64,000 bases of DNA from positions 15,548,106 through 15,612,105 of the forward strand of contig NC_045141.1 in assembly GCF_008831285.2 (NCBI RefSeq). The letters are read 5' to 3'. How positions within the stretch are numbered: the first letter of the stretch is position 1; each line of letters begins with the position of its first letter. The DNA is from Nymphaea colorata. Taxonomy: Eukaryota > Streptophyta > Magnoliopsida > Nymphaeales > Nymphaeaceae. Below, in pieces: positions 13,801 through 25,984 of this stretch. Position numbers and translations under genes: made by a program. The notes below the pieces were generated by a model. That model had not been told where the DNA came from. It saw only the letters and a program-made list of their open reading frames with translations, and searched no databases.

Positions 13801-16800
13801 AGGTGCAGCAGTTACTGATATAGTGGTACTTGTGGTAGCTGCTGATGATGGAGTTATGCCTCAGACACTTGAGGCAATGTCGCATGCGAAAGCAGCAAAG
13901 GTACCCATTGTAGTTGCAATAAATAAATGTGATAAACCAGCTGCAGATCCAGAAAAGGTAAAAATCCAGCTTTGTTCAGAGGGCTTGGTGCTGGAGGAGA
14001 TGGGAGGTGAGGTGCAAGTGGTTGAAGTATCTGCAACAAAAGGGCTTGGACTGGATAAGTTGGAGGAAGCTTTGTTACTTCAAGCTGAGTTGATGGATCT
14101 AAAAGCTCGGATTGATGGCCCTGCACATGCTTATGTTGTAGAGGCAAGACTTGACCGTGGAAAGGGACCTTTGGTCACTTCAATAGTGCGATCAGGGACC
14201 TTAGTTTGTGGCCAACATATTGTTGTGGGTGCAGAATGGGGCAGAATTAGAGCTATTAGGGATATGTTTGGTAAGATGGCTGATGTTGCAGGGCCTGCAA
14301 TGCCTGTCGAAATTGAAGGACTTAGAGGTCTTCCAATGGCTGGTGATGAAATTACTGTTGTGGAATCAGAAGATAGAGCAAGAATGCTTAGTTCTGGGAG
14401 GAAAAAGAGGTTGGAGCAAGAGAGGCTCAGGAAAATTAGTCAAGATAGGATTGAAACACCCGAAATATCTGAGGAATTCTCCGGAAGGGTTGAGATGCCT
14501 ATAATTGTTAAAGCTGATGTTCAAGGCACTGTTCAAGCAGTGACAGATGCATTGAAGAGCCTAAACAGTCCTCAGGTGTGTGCCCGCAAGCATGCATTCA
14601 TTCCATATGGGGATTTGCAGGCTGTGCAATCTTCATGATATCTAGTCATGTTTAAACTTTAAGTTTAAACAATGGTCCATGCCTTCTTCAGTTACATTGT
14701 AATTTGCATTGCTTGAGAATGATCAGGCTGCTCCTTGATGGAATGGGTGAAAAACTTGAAATAACCCCAAAGTTGTTCTTAACAAGAATCAAGTAACATT
14801 GCTCATTTTGACTTAAACAAAAATTTCAAATAACATCAAATTTATTCTTAACATGGACCAATTAACATTTTTCAGACAATGTCCATTTGATTTTAAGTCC
14901 ATTCTTTTTCCCTGTGCACCCCGCCCCCCCTTCTTTCAAGTTGGTTCAGTGACTCAGTCAAACTCAATTTGTTTGCATCAATAAAGAGATATGCTTTTCA
15001 TATAAATAGGGACAAGTACTGCACAATAAATATATGTTTTCCATGTCTCTTCTTTAACTCATCTGATTTGTTTCCTACTTGACAAGGTGCACGTTCTAAT
15101 TTATCTGCCAGAAAGATGCTAGATTCTTAGTTTTAGGAAAAAAAACTGCAGTGAAATTTTTTATTTGCCTTTTGGAGTAAGAAAAAACCGTATATGTGAA
15201 ATTTTTGCTGGTTTTTTGTCTAATGTGGCTTGTCCATGTGTCTTCCCAATATGCACTCAACTTAAATTCTGGTTTTAATCTTTATCTGGATTGCAGCTAA
15301 TAATTTATGCGGACAACTTCCCTGCCAACTTAGTTTGAGGTACAGAGTGTGATGTTCTTATGCTATGACCAGGTTTTTGTGAACATAGTTCACACTGGAG
15401 TTGGGCCAATTTCCCAGTCAGATGTTGACATGGCCCAAGCTTGTGGAGCATGCATAGTTGCTTTTAACATCCGCAATCCTCCAAGTTCTGTCACTCTTGC
15501 AGCTAATCGTTCGAACATTAAGGTGTGACTTTTATTGGCATTATTTTCTTGTTTCATCATGTGGGTAAAACCGTAAATGTCCGTACTTCTCTTTAGTTGG
15601 TTGAGAATGGTATCACTTTGTTTATTTTAGTTTGTCAGATGACATTCTGCATGGAGGTTTTTGTTATTTTGTAATGGGTGCATAAGATATTTTTGTTTTT
15701 TCTAGGATTAATAGTTCTGATGTGGCCCAAATACTATTGATTGAAATGGGAATTTTGAAAATGAAATCCTTACCCAGTAATACTTTTGACTAGCGAGTTC
15801 TGACAGCTGTCAGCTGTGAGTGTGGGTATGGGTTTGGAGATAGTTTGAAGAAAACACAGGTGCAGAGATACGGCCATAAACACACACACATGTATACCAA
15901 AAATAAATACGTACAACAAAAAGGAACAAAAATAAATAATAACAAAAAAGGATGAAATGCACATAAGCATGGAAGAGTGTTTTGAAAATGGTCAAGGTTG
16001 ATTGAGTCCAAAAAATGATAGATTCGGCCTCAGGTGCATTGACAAGGTCAATGCAGTGTCCCAGGCTCCCAGACATCTCAGAGCTTCCTCTGTTTCTGCA
16101 CCGATGTCCTGGCATGTTGACACGGTTACCTCCACTTAAACAGGGTGTCCGTGTCACTTAAGCTGCCACCTATATAGTGATCACATGCTTTTTCCAATCT
16201 TTTTGCCTCGATCTGTTTGGTGGATTTGGTCTGTTTTCTGGCTCAATATTTTGTGAGATACATGGTTTTCTCAATAGTACTTCTGGTGATTCTAAGTGAA
16301 GTGGTTATGCTTGATGCTTCACATGGTAGAATTATATCTTTTTAGAAGTCAATGCTACCATGGGTCTTTAGAGCTGTACTCAGAGTAGGATGGGGATTAG
16401 GCTGGCCCAATTGATATCTGTCACAGGTCTCTAGACTGTTGATCAGAGTCATCAGACTTTTAGTTTCTCAGCTCATCAGGTTGATGGGCCATGTGAAGAC
16501 CAGGGCATGGGGGCCTGGTCCATTGCTGGTGTATTAGCCCATGGGCCTGATTGAAATGTATCTGGTAGTGCTAACCAAAGATTACATTTAGGTATTCAAA
16601 TTCAACGTAAATATCACACTGAAAAGCGAGCAGAGAGAGAATAACACATCTAAAAGGTTATCTCCCTGATCATTGGATGCTAAAAGATGAGCATTTGATA
16701 AGGAAAGAGATGAACACCAGTATGATGTCATATTTGGTAGAACCGTGGAAGTCAGGATCTAATTTTCCATATACAGGCTTCAAGCTTCTTGCCACCCATA

Positions 16801-19292
16801 TGTCTGGCTATCTGGCTTCTATTGCAAGTCCAACTATGTAAATTGTAAAGTATCTAGAATTATATGTTCAAGAAAAAACATGAAAGCTTTTATTAGTAGT
16901 ACTAGTCCCTATATGGGCTGGTTGAATGGAACCAGTCTTATATATACTTGTGTGTGTGTGTGTAGATGGGGATAGAGAGAGAGAGAGAGAGAGAGGGAGT
17001 CCTGTTTTGTTCCTACTTATTAGCTTAAGGGTCAAACGTACCTTGATGACTAGTCAGGCTAGTTGATAGTTGGTGCCAGTAAACGCAAGAAATTAATAAA
17101 ATCATGGTGGCCGATTCCCCTCGTGTTGGCTTGTAGCTACTGGTTCCAATACGAAAACATAGACCGACATCTAAAAGTTTTTGATGTTGACATGCATTTT
17201 TTATGGACAATGAAAATCGGATCGTTGAGTTTAAATTGATGCATCTTGGTGGATCTCCTTCAGGAAATGTTGGCATGCAGATCCAAGTTGTAGGATCAGG
17301 GCCCTTAGCTATTGTCCTTGAGAAATGGCCGGCTAAGTTACAAATAAATATTTTTTTGGAGATTTTTTTAATTGAAGTAGGTGATGCTGTGATAATGCAG
17401 TGAAAAATTATGAAATTATGTCATTTATTCTAGAAAAGGAGTTCATTTCCTAAACATATCATAAAAAATCCTAATATGAAATTATGAAATTAAAAAAATC
17501 ATTTATATGTGTGTTTTTTGTATGATCTATGTAATATGGTTAAAGGTTGGGCTGTTGGAGTTTGCACCAATAGAGAAAAGGGTCTTGAAGTCATACCTCT
17601 ATGTTGAGAATGGATTGTGAAATCACTGCAAGAACCCTAGGCATCAGGTTAGATGTTTTAACCAACTTTTATTATGTAATTATATCCTTCCTTACTGGAG
17701 TCAAGCCAAATGAATCTTTATCAAAGGTTGATGAGGGTGACTCAAACTCACTCTGGCTTGGTCTAATGACTCTAAATATCGAACTTGATCATCAGATTGA
17801 CTGTAACTGAGCTCGAGTAGCTGGACTGATATATTCAACCCATGAACATGCAGCAAAATCTCAATACTTAGATGTATTAAATTTTAAGGTCAAAATATAT
17901 ATGTTCAGAAGGTCAATTCCTAACTAACCTGAGCATGTTATGGATATGGAGCACTAGTACAGGCCCATATGCAGAGACATGTACTTGCACATACACACAA
18001 CCATGGACTTAGAAACCAGTATAGGGGAGAAAAAAATTCAGAAACTGTTGCTGTTCAAGATTGAGTATGTAGTCTCCCAGGTAAACCGTTTTACTAAGTT
18101 TTCTTTTTTGACAAACATGACCTTATAGATGAGATCTGGTTTTTTGTGAGAATCAACACTTTGATTGTGTCGAGCAAGATTCCAACTCCCAGTTGATAGC
18201 TGTAAACACTTTGATTAAAATTGTGTTTCTTGGTTCGACAAACATGACTTCAAGGTCCATTTAGCAACAAATAGACCACGCTGAGCATACCTACATGAGT
18301 TGAAACAACTGCCATCATGAGTTCCTGGGAGATGTATTGCAGTGAATATGCGTTTACTGTCCATGGCAAGTGGATTTATACATGACATGGTGGATCCAGT
18401 CGCTGATGGTTTTCTTGTAATGGGCATTGAAATGAAAAGCAGGATATCAGATCACACTCTTAATCTCGTATTCCATTGAGAAGAAGGGATCGAATAACAC
18501 ACCCATATAATCTGCCTAATACATTAGTGTCTGGTTTGATTTCATCCACCGACTGTCCAGTTCTGTCATTACGTGACAAGAATTGGAAGTCTTCTCTGTT
18601 TTCAGCTGCGAACTGGTTCTGTATACTTTGGTAAACTTGACCTTCTTGTGATTTCCCTGTTTGGCTTTTAGTACCAGACACATCTTGCCCTCTGCATATT
18701 TAGTTTTACTTTTCACTGGGTGCTCTCCTGCCTCACTCATATGGTTGATAATATCTCCTGTCCTATGGCAATTTTCTATTAGACCAATGTTCAATCTTTT
18801 TCTGCTCTTTATTACGAAGATGACATTAAGACATTTTTATTTCTAATCTTTTGATAGATACGCCAACATCGTGTCATTTATCATCTGCTAGAAGATCTAG
18901 GCAGCTTGATCGTGGACAAGGCTCCTGGAGTCTTTGAAACTACAGTTGCAGGAGAGGCTCAGGTCTTGAGCATATTTGAACTAAAGGGAAGGAGCAAAAG
19001 CAAAGGTGCTGATGTTAAGATCGCAGGTTGCCGCATAACTGATGGTCGGTTCACAAAGTCCTCAACCATGAGACTCCTTCGCAGTGGCGAGGTTTTGTTT
19101 GAAGGGTCTTGTGCGTCCTTAAAACGTGAAAAACAGGACGTTGAAACCGTTGGTAAAGGGAATGAGTGTGGCCTTGTCATCAAGGATTATGACGACTTCC
19201 AGGTTGGGGACATCATTCAGTGCCTAGAACTTGTTAACAAGAAACCCAAATTTGTTTCATCGCAAAGCGGTGCTGTGAGGATCGAGTGTTGA
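1880..19292 (+). CDS. Mitochondrial-type translation initiation factor IF-2 (seven exons)
   Basis: GTPase that in this family brings initiator tRNA to the small ribosomal subunit of an organelle. Exons I infer: 1880-1903, 2089-2176, 7020-7089, 10499-10826, 13538-14575, 15373-15522, 18858-19292. All junctions are GT/AG and phases agree, giving 2133 nt and 710 aa. G-domain motifs: GHVDHGKT (residues 198-205), DTPGH (245-249), NKCD (299-302), then SATKG. Domains II to IV follow, ending in a C-terminal region with the motif VGDIIQCLE. The start with MAWRQLRK was chosen because it fits, as I recall, the N-terminus of plant mitochondrial IF-2 homologues; an out-of-frame ATG lies 4 nt upstream at 1876. 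Exons 4-7 are certain by homology. Exons 1-3 rest on splice signals and phase. Introns 2, 3, 4 and 6 are 2.7-4.8 kb and carry repeats. Organelle targeting is inferred from the family. Confidence 0.9.
3223..3598. repeat. 188-bp tandem duplication, two copies
   Basis: Copy 1 is 3223-3410 and copy 2 is 3411-3598, directly abutting. I count only three substitutions between them (near 3255, 3281 and 3332 in copy 1), so the duplication is recent compared with the surrounding decayed repeats. The unit has no ORF and I do not recognise it. Confidence 0.9.
5650..5930 (-). mobile_element. LTR-like promoter/polyadenylation segment (fragment)
   Basis: On the minus strand a TATATAAG box (5721-5728) is followed only about 45 nt later by AATAAAA (5671-5677). 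That close pairing is typical of the U3-R-U5 part of a plant LTR and unusual for a cellular promoter. I could not find matching LTR ends, a primer-binding site or coding domains, so this is probably a fragment of a retroelement that inserted in IF-2 intron 2. Confidence 0.4.
7548..7731. repeat. Imperfect direct repeat, about 73 bp, offset 111 bp
   Basis: Two copies (7548-7621 and 7659-7731) sharing segments such as CCATCTACTTGAG, ATGTTAAAGGTTG and GTTTGAGTCTGCAAGTG, with scattered substitutions. They lie inside IF-2 intron 3. No coding meaning is apparent. Confidence 0.8.
9172..9812. mobile_element. Nonautonomous hAT-type element with 8-bp target-site duplication
   Basis: The ends are perfect 12-bp terminal inverted repeats, TAGGGCTGCACA at the left and its reverse complement at the right. 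It is flanked by identical 8-bp direct repeats CTGCTAAG (9164-9171 and 9813-9820), the target duplication size of hAT transposases. The subterminal regions are packed with GAGCTCGA/GAGTCGAG motifs in both orientations, likely transposase-binding repeats. The 641-bp interior has no transposase; the centre (about 9340-9610) is purine-rich on the plus strand and yields only a low-complexity Ser/Phe/Leu reading on the minus strand. It depends on a transposase elsewhere. Confidence 0.93.
10827..13537 (+). other. Intron 4 of the IF-2 gene
   Basis: A 2.7-kb intron from GTAAGT (10827) to the acceptor ACTGCAG (13537). It contains an ATT/AT-rich tract at 11335-11520 and, at 11270-11330 and 11800-11990, two GC-richer patches with GTGCGG/GACTCG-like motifs that look like the ends of another decayed DNA transposon. 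The open reading upstream of 13538 is intron read-through, not coding. Confidence 0.65.
14576..15372 (+). other. Intron 5 of the IF-2 gene
   Basis: A phase-0 intron of 797 nt from a GTGTGT donor to the AG at 15371-15372. Nothing else is seen in it beyond AT-rich sequence. Confidence 0.75.
15523..18857 (+). other. Intron 6 of the IF-2 gene
   Basis: A 3.3-kb phase-0 intron from GTGTGA (15523) to TTGATAG (18857). It contains short TG and GA microsatellite runs (about 16950-16996). No coding segment or identifiable transposon was seen. Confidence 0.7.
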
Positions 19293-20531
19293 TAACGGTC
19301 TGCCCCAAAGTGTAACATTATAGTATGTCAAGAGGCTGATAGTTGAGGTATTTATCACTGTTTCGGCAGCACTATTTGCTGCCTACAAATTTTTTGTTCT
19401 CAGATTTTGTTTTTTATTATACTTGGCAAGGAGGGAATGAAGAAATGTTGTCGTGTTACTTGAAATTGTCTAAAGTGGACTGATTTATACAAGAATGATA
19501 ATCCTTTTTGGTGCTTCGGTGAAAATGTCAGTTGCATTTACTTGTGCAGGGATTGTTCTTTTTTTTTTTTGGTAGGCTGATCCTGAACTCGTATGTAATT
19601 ACCACAAATCTCTTCCGATCCTTCTCGGGTCCCGAGTGGGGTATCCAGCTTCGCGTTTTGGTAAAAGATATGGAATCGGAGATTGAAGCATGACCGATAG
19701 GCACCTCCCATACATTGTGCCCGCCCCTTTTGAGTCGCACTATGTCAATCCATGCGGTTTCCGCTTGCCTGTAATATGCAAAAAAGAAGTAAAGACGGGC
19801 TCTTTCATTTTAACAACTGTAATATGCAAAATTTATATTAACTAAAACACCTGTATTTGTAAGTAATCTTTCTAAAAGTTGTACCGTCATGTTGGCAGTG
19901 TGATATTGAGAGAACTTTCACACGCGCATGTAGATATATAAAATCATTTGATTTTTGGTTTGAATGGAGAAATCCTCCGACCTCACAAAAAATACTGCTC
20001 GATACATTGGGCGATCGTGCACAACCATGCATATGCATATATACACACGCGCCCTCACTGGATGTCCGAAAAAAATCCATGTTATATATAAATATAGTTA
20101 TAATTATTATGTGTATATTAGTCGCATGATTCCTCTGTTCCCGACTTCTTTATAGCCGGAGAATCCATGTTATAAGTAGAGATCTAGGTTTTCAAAGATC
20201 AGTGTCAAAATATTCCCAGACCAGGATATCAGGACCTGTGACCTGGTTCAGGCACTGCTCACCAAGGGACGCCAGATGAGGCGGAAATAGAAAAAGGAAC
20301 CCGAACAAAAGTTATGTCGGTTATAGAAATAAATCTTAATGCCTAAGCATTGTCCGGTTTAGCTAGAAACTGCACAAATTATGTCAATAATCTTTAATAC
20401 TTTTGAGTTGTCTGATAATTGCGTCATAATTCTCTGGCTACTTTCTTCTCTGTTGCTTGAACTTCTTCTACTCTGCAATTGGTTCGCAGGCCTTTTATCT
20501 TTTCTCCGCTGGTTCTCCCCTGAGATCGGTC
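19293..20531. other. Spacer between IF-2 and the GGPPS-like ORF
   Basis: It begins with the IF-2 3' UTR. The second half is AT-rich and contains TATATAAATATA around 20084-20095 that could serve the GGPPS-like gene. An ATG at 20381 opens a 100-codon ORF overlapping the GGPPS-like start in another frame, which would be an upstream ORF if transcription began before it. A good acceptor (TTCGCAG ending at 20489) follows a pyrimidine-rich run and could join an unseen upstream exon in frame with the GGPPS-like ORF. Confidence 0.45.
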
Positions 20532-21515
20532 ATGTCTGCAACTCCAAGTTATGGCGGCAATCCAAACGGCCCATCAGGCGCACTACCTGGAAACGATCAC
20601 AAGGCATCGCCATCATTCTTCTTTGCTCAAGATGCAGATTACTTGAGGCACTTCCTCTCATCAAAACGTCAATCCGTGCATGAAGAGCTGGACAAGGCCG
20701 TCTATTTAAGGGAACCCAAGATCATCCACGAAGCCATGAGGTATGCCCTTCTTACGGATGGTAAGTATTGCGCTCCCATCCTCTGTATTGCAGCCTGTGA
20801 ACTTGTTGGTGGTACCCAGGAGACCGCCATGGCTTCTGCCTGCGCCCTCGAGATGATACACGCTGCGTCCATCATTCAGGATGATTGTATGGATGATGGT
20901 GAAGTCCGAAGAGGGAGACCAGCAATCCATAAGGTCTACGGAGAAGCAATGGCGATTCTAGCAGCTGATGCACTCATAGCTCTTGCTTTCGAACATATTG
21001 CTTCTGCCAGCAGAGGCGTTCATCCGGCAACCGTTGTCAGAGTAATTGCCGAGCTCGCCAAAGCAAGTGGTTCGGAAGGAATGGCTGCCGGCCAGGTGGT
21101 CCACTTGGCTACGACAGGACAGTCTGACATTAGTCTTGATCAGCTGGAGTTCATCCATAATCATAAGACCGGTGCTCTGTTGGAGGCATCCGTGAAAATA
21201 GGAGCCATCATAGGAGGTGGCTCAGATGAAGCGATCAGAACACTTCAAAAATATGCGCGGTGTGTCGGCCTCTTGAATCAGATTGTTGATGACATACTTG
21301 ATGCAACAGAGTCATCTGAAGAACTGGGGAAGATGGCTGGAAAAGACGCTGCCGATGGTAAGATCAGGTTTCCGGACGTGATGGGGTTGCAGAGGTGTAG
21401 GCAGTTTGCTGAGGAACTGAACCAAGGAGCCAAACAGCACCTGTTGGGATTCCACGCAGATAATGTGAGGCCTTTATTGTGCTTCTCAGACTATATTGCC
21501 TTCAGGCAACGTTAG
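20532..21515 (+). CDS. Divergent GGPPS-like protein (possible non-catalytic subunit)
   Basis: A trans-prenyltransferase fold homologue of 327 aa from the first in-frame ATG, colinear with the canonical GGPPS at 29504 but changed at key sites. The IPP-binding motif GGKRVRP reads DGKYCAP (residues 76-82), losing both Arg. The first Asp-rich motif is two residues shorter: DDCMD (117-121) in place of DDLPCMD, then GEVRRG instead of NDDLRRG. GQVVD reads GQVVH (187-191). The second Asp-rich motif DDILD (253-257), KT (212-213) and a CxxxC (85-89) are kept. The intact frame argues against a pseudogene. It could be a GGPPS small-subunit-like partner, a changed enzyme or a recently inactivated copy. 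The N-terminus may be incomplete: an acceptor at 20489 would add residues resembling part of a transit peptide. Confidence 0.85.
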   Translation: MSATPSYGGNPNGPSGALPGNDHKASPSFFFAQDADYLRHFLSSKRQSVHEELDKAVYLREPKIIHEAMRYALLTDGKYCAPILCIAACELVGGTQETAMASACALEMIHAASIIQDDCMDDGEVRRGRPAIHKVYGEAMAILAADALIALAFEHIASASRGVHPATVVRVIAELAKASGSEGMAAGQVVHLATTGQSDISLDQLEFIHNHKTGALLEASVKIGAIIGGGSDEAIRTLQKYARCVGLLNQIVDDILDATESSEELGKMAGKDAADGKIRFPDVMGLQRCRQFAEELNQGAKQHLLGFHADNVRPLLCFSDYIAFRQR

Positions 21516-23191
21516 TTTCCCTTTGTTAACGTGATGTTACTGATGTATACCTGCATTTTACCATGTTAACAGACTTTTGTTTCATTTCTTGAATGAGAAA
21601 CACAGGCATAAATTATCAGGAAGATGGTTTGCAGCTGTTTGAGATCGGGTACAATGAGAGCTTGTTGTGTCTACAGAAAACTTAGACGTACCATGTCGGA
21701 CTCAAGTGTATATTGTTATCGGTGTTCGTCCGATTCAATCTTTTCTGCATCCGACCCCAATTTAGAAAATGATTTTTGTATGAACCAGGTCCAACTATGT
21801 TGCATGTTGGCTAATTTTTTCGCAGTTTTTGCTTGAACAATATATAATTTGGGTTACACCAAATGATGTGCTTTTCACGTGTTTAACCCGAGACAGATAA
21901 AAAGCTAGTATTTTGCTTATGATTTTTGGTCTAACTGACTGAGTTGAGTCCAAATACTGAGCTCTTCTCATGTTTGATTTCTATCATGAAAGTAGAGGAG
22001 GAATCTCTGCTCAATATGACAAATAGAAATATGCTGTTAATTATGTTCGACATGACTGTCTGTTAGTACCTGTAATTGGTTCAGAAATTTGATTTGGCTT
22101 CTTGAGCGCTGGCTGAATCCCTGAAGGTTCCTCCTCCCTTGCTAGTTCAATTCGATTGATCTAAATGTTGATCTTGCTAGTTCAATTCGATTGATCTAAA
22201 TGACTCCGTTTCACTGGGCCACGCAGAAAACAATTCTCCCATCAGACAAAGAAATGCCAGGCAAGAATCCTGCAGGCTAATGTGGTGAAGTGTTCCTTGT
22301 GCGTAGAGCCTTAGTCCTTCTCCATTGATAAGTTCCTCTACCATGTCAGCTGATTGTCTGCATTGTCGTGAAACGATGAACATCTTATGTTATTCCATTC
22401 AAATGAATCTGTAAGCATTTTTCATCAAGTCTGTTCAACTTTCTCATCTAATCTCATGATTATCGGTGTCATAGTTGTGGATGTAGAAAACCTGAACAGT
22501 GCTGGTGCATCTAGCTATGGAGTCACTGTTGGAGTGTGCCAAGTTAGATCTGCCATTTTCATGTACGTTAAGTTAGCCTGTTCTCTGTCTGAGGTAGCCA
22601 GATTGAGCTAAAAGGCAAACCAAATCGCCATTGGTTCAACTTGAATTGCCTTGAAATGAGCCAAACTCATTGACTTAGTTTCTTTGAGTTTTTTCTTGTA
22701 ACAACTTTGAAGAGAAAACCAGGTCTGAACACTATAAGCAGCAATGTTGAAATTCCTTCGCGCACACCTCCTTGGCCCCAATTTCTGCACCTATTTTGTG
22801 CTGGCGTGCACCTAAACTACAGCGCACACGTATCAAGATTCAAGCTGAAGTATTCACACCATACTGTCCAAACCAATATCATAAACATCCGGATCGGCGC
22901 CTTATACGGGACAATGTGATTCAGCCTGTATCGTGGATTTTTAAATTATTTTTTACATTAACTCATTTTTTTGAAATATCATATTATTAATATGACTGCC
23001 GCTACAGGCCATATATCTGCCCTTTTTTTCTGGAAAAAATGTGTGAATGGGATGATATGAATCAATACACGATGATATGGCAAGATTAGAGCAGACAGTT
23101 TGAATTCCCCTTAGAAGAATCTGCAACCTCTAAACCTTCCTACCAACCTAGCTCTTACTTGCTACACGTCTCAAAATTAAGAACCAAAGAT

Positions 23192-23390
23192 CAGTGGCAG
23201 AGCCAATTTTTTTTTTCTTAGGGGCTGAACTATCTTTTCCAAAACTTCTCTGAGGGCCAAATGACAATTTTCAAAGCTTTTCCATGGGCAAACTAATAAC
23301 TTTAAAAGTTATGACAAGTATTTTCTTGTTTCTTTTTTTTCAAAATCTCAGGGTAGGCTATTGCCCTTGCAACCCCTGCGGCCGCCCCTG
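23192..23390. mobile_element. MITE of the CAGTGGCGGAGCC family (degraded)
   Basis: It starts CAGTGGCAGAGCC and ends GCCGCCCCTG, like the other copies at 48774, 53941 and 59897. The inside is T-rich and noncoding. I could not see a matching target duplication. Confidence 0.55.
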
Positions 23391-24819
23391 AAAAGAATTT
23401 GCTTTTTTCTTTTCTTTTTATCTGCATTGAATTTAATGAAAATGATCTTTATCTATGAAGTGCTCAACGTATATATATAGATGTATATATAAATAATATA
23501 TATACACCCGTACCTCATATCCACAATTTTTAAAATTAATGTGTTTCATAACTGCTTCTTTGTATCGTACCCATACCAGCATCTGTGTAACTTTGTTTCT
23601 TTTCCTCATTGCTGTCCAAAGGAAGTGCATTTTCTTCACGTCTCGCATAAAGCATTTATGCAGAACCAAGTTTTCAGAAAACCAAGTTTGAAACAGGTTG
23701 GCATCCAATCAGCGCCAATAGTTGCGGACTTCCACGCTGAATTGATTGGACGTTGCTCTTTTTCTTTTTCAAAGTTAGAAGCATCACATGACTAATGGAT
23801 TCTCCGTATCGTTCCAATTCGATAAACCTGGTTTGAACAGGTAGGCATCCATCCAAGAGCTCCTGAAAAGATAATCCATGCTGAATTGATTGCAGCTTGC
23901 TCCTTTCTTTTCTTTTTCTTTCAAGTTAGAGTCTTTCTTTTTCTATTAAGTTAGAATCATCATGTGATTCATTACTTCACGGCAATTATTTGTTTTTGAT
24001 ATACTTAGGTATCATTATGCCAGCTTGTGGGCTGGATGTGCTGCAACTGTTAAGATTTGTACTGAAGCAAATTCTTGTCTGTTTGCTCCTACTATTTGCA
24101 AACAAAATCTGAATTTTCAAAGTGGTATTATAAAAATTTTCTAGTGGGTGTATGTTTTAAATAAGATTCATGATTTTGATGTTCACATTTGTTTATAAAA
24201 TTGTAAAGCTTGATGAAGGGAAAAGTATAAATAGATCTACCATATCTGAAGCATGTCTTTTAGTGAATATAAGATACAATTTTAATTTTTAAAAAATTTA
24301 CTGTATTTTTTTCAAGCACGCCATATTATACACAAGAAAAACATCACCAATTAAAATGCAAAAACTATATTTATGACTAATACAACAATGTCGCCACAGC
24401 AATTGAATTTGTATTTCTATGCATGAGAGAACAAGTAGAGGTGAAGCACCAAAAAATTGCAGATCTAATTGGAAAAGGTGAGGTATTCTGCTTTTAGTGT
24501 GTTAGACCAGGAGACGCTTAGGAGGAGTGGATGCAGGTGTTGGCAATTGCTCACACAGACCCACAAAAAATTCTTATTTTTATACTGACACATCAAAGCA
24601 TTTTTCTCCTTTACATGTTGGTGCCACATAAAAATTTTAAATTTATTACTAATGCCCCTTAGTCAGAAATTTCTAACTCCACCTGTCACTTAGTTGCTTA
24701 TGTGCAGACTAAAAAATAAGAGAATGACTGAGCAAAAGAGCTAAGTACCCAGCACCTATACATTTGTAATCATCTTGATCTCCATGCCAATTGCAATCCA
24801 AATATGCAACAAACAAAAA

Positions 24820-24821
<2 letters not shown>

Positions 24822-24862
<41 letters not shown>
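24822..24862. repeat. (TA)n microsatellite
   Basis: About 20 TA repeats in AT-rich intergenic DNA. Confidence 0.9.
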
Positions 24863-24865
<3 letters not shown>

Positions 24866-25984
24866 GACCAGAGTTGGTTCATAATTTGGCACATTTTATT
24901 CATAGCAAAAGACTATGAGGTTATGAGTCCAGCTGAGTTGCGGTGAGATGTTGCCATACCTTCAAATTTAATAACTGTCAGTTACTACAATAACATCCAC
25001 ATTGGCCCATAGTCACAAAAAATGCATTTTTTTTCAAAAAAACATGAAAAAACGTGATAAAAATAGCTGTTTAAAACTTTCAAAAAACACTATGTAAAAA
25101 AACGTTAACATGAAAAGAATGAGAAAGAAATGCATTTTTTCGTGTTTTACCCTTTTCCATTTTATTCATCTTTCATGTTTTTTAATATCAAATCGGTTTT
25201 TTATTTTATTTTCTAGTTTTTATTTGTTGCTAATTGACTTTTCTTTTGTGTTATCAGTTTCTCATTTATTTTATTTTTTTCTCATTTTTAATTTTTTTTT
25301 TTATTTTTGAAAATTTACCATATTTTTTTGTTTTTTTTAAGCTTGCTATATTATACCCAATAAAAACCTTGCCGTTTGAAACATGAGTAAGTTTATGTAC
25401 AAATCATCAAGGCACCTGCTTTAAACCATAGAAACTTGTGAATCAAGATGGTTTTGGAAACATTACATGGATCCAAAGAAACCCTTGAAGATTGAAAATG
25501 CAAATCCCTTCAATCAGATATGTTGAATGTCTCAAAGTAGTGATGCTTCCTAGTTTTAAAGGCTACCATTTGCCTTTTTATTAATCTTATAAACCTAGTT
25601 AGAGCAAAAAAATAGGAGAGGATGGTGTAAACCTCTTGCAAAGGAGAGCATTGAGCTTGCCTTCTATAACTGTATGCCAATAATTGTCCCGAGGTGCGTC
25701 TCTAGTTTGAAACCCATGGAAGGCTACGCTCCTGTATTGTAAGGAGGATGGATCCTACGTACAAATTGAAGCATACAGAGACCGCAACACCTAAGCGGAT
25801 CACCCAAAACTTTATGCAAATAATTAAGGAGTATTTTTTGGCTTGGCGAAAACAAGAATGCTCTACATATGAGGCAATTAAGTTTTGTATGCAATATAGG
25901 TCTTAGAGATTGGGAATGGGAATAAGAATGGATCTATCAACAGTAAGGTAGTATATATTGAATATGTTAAATGACCCATAAGAA

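Noticed and set aside
14580-14638. C-terminal tail of the same IF-2 ORF
   Set aside because: It is read-through past the donor at 14576; the conserved protein continues in the exon at 15373.
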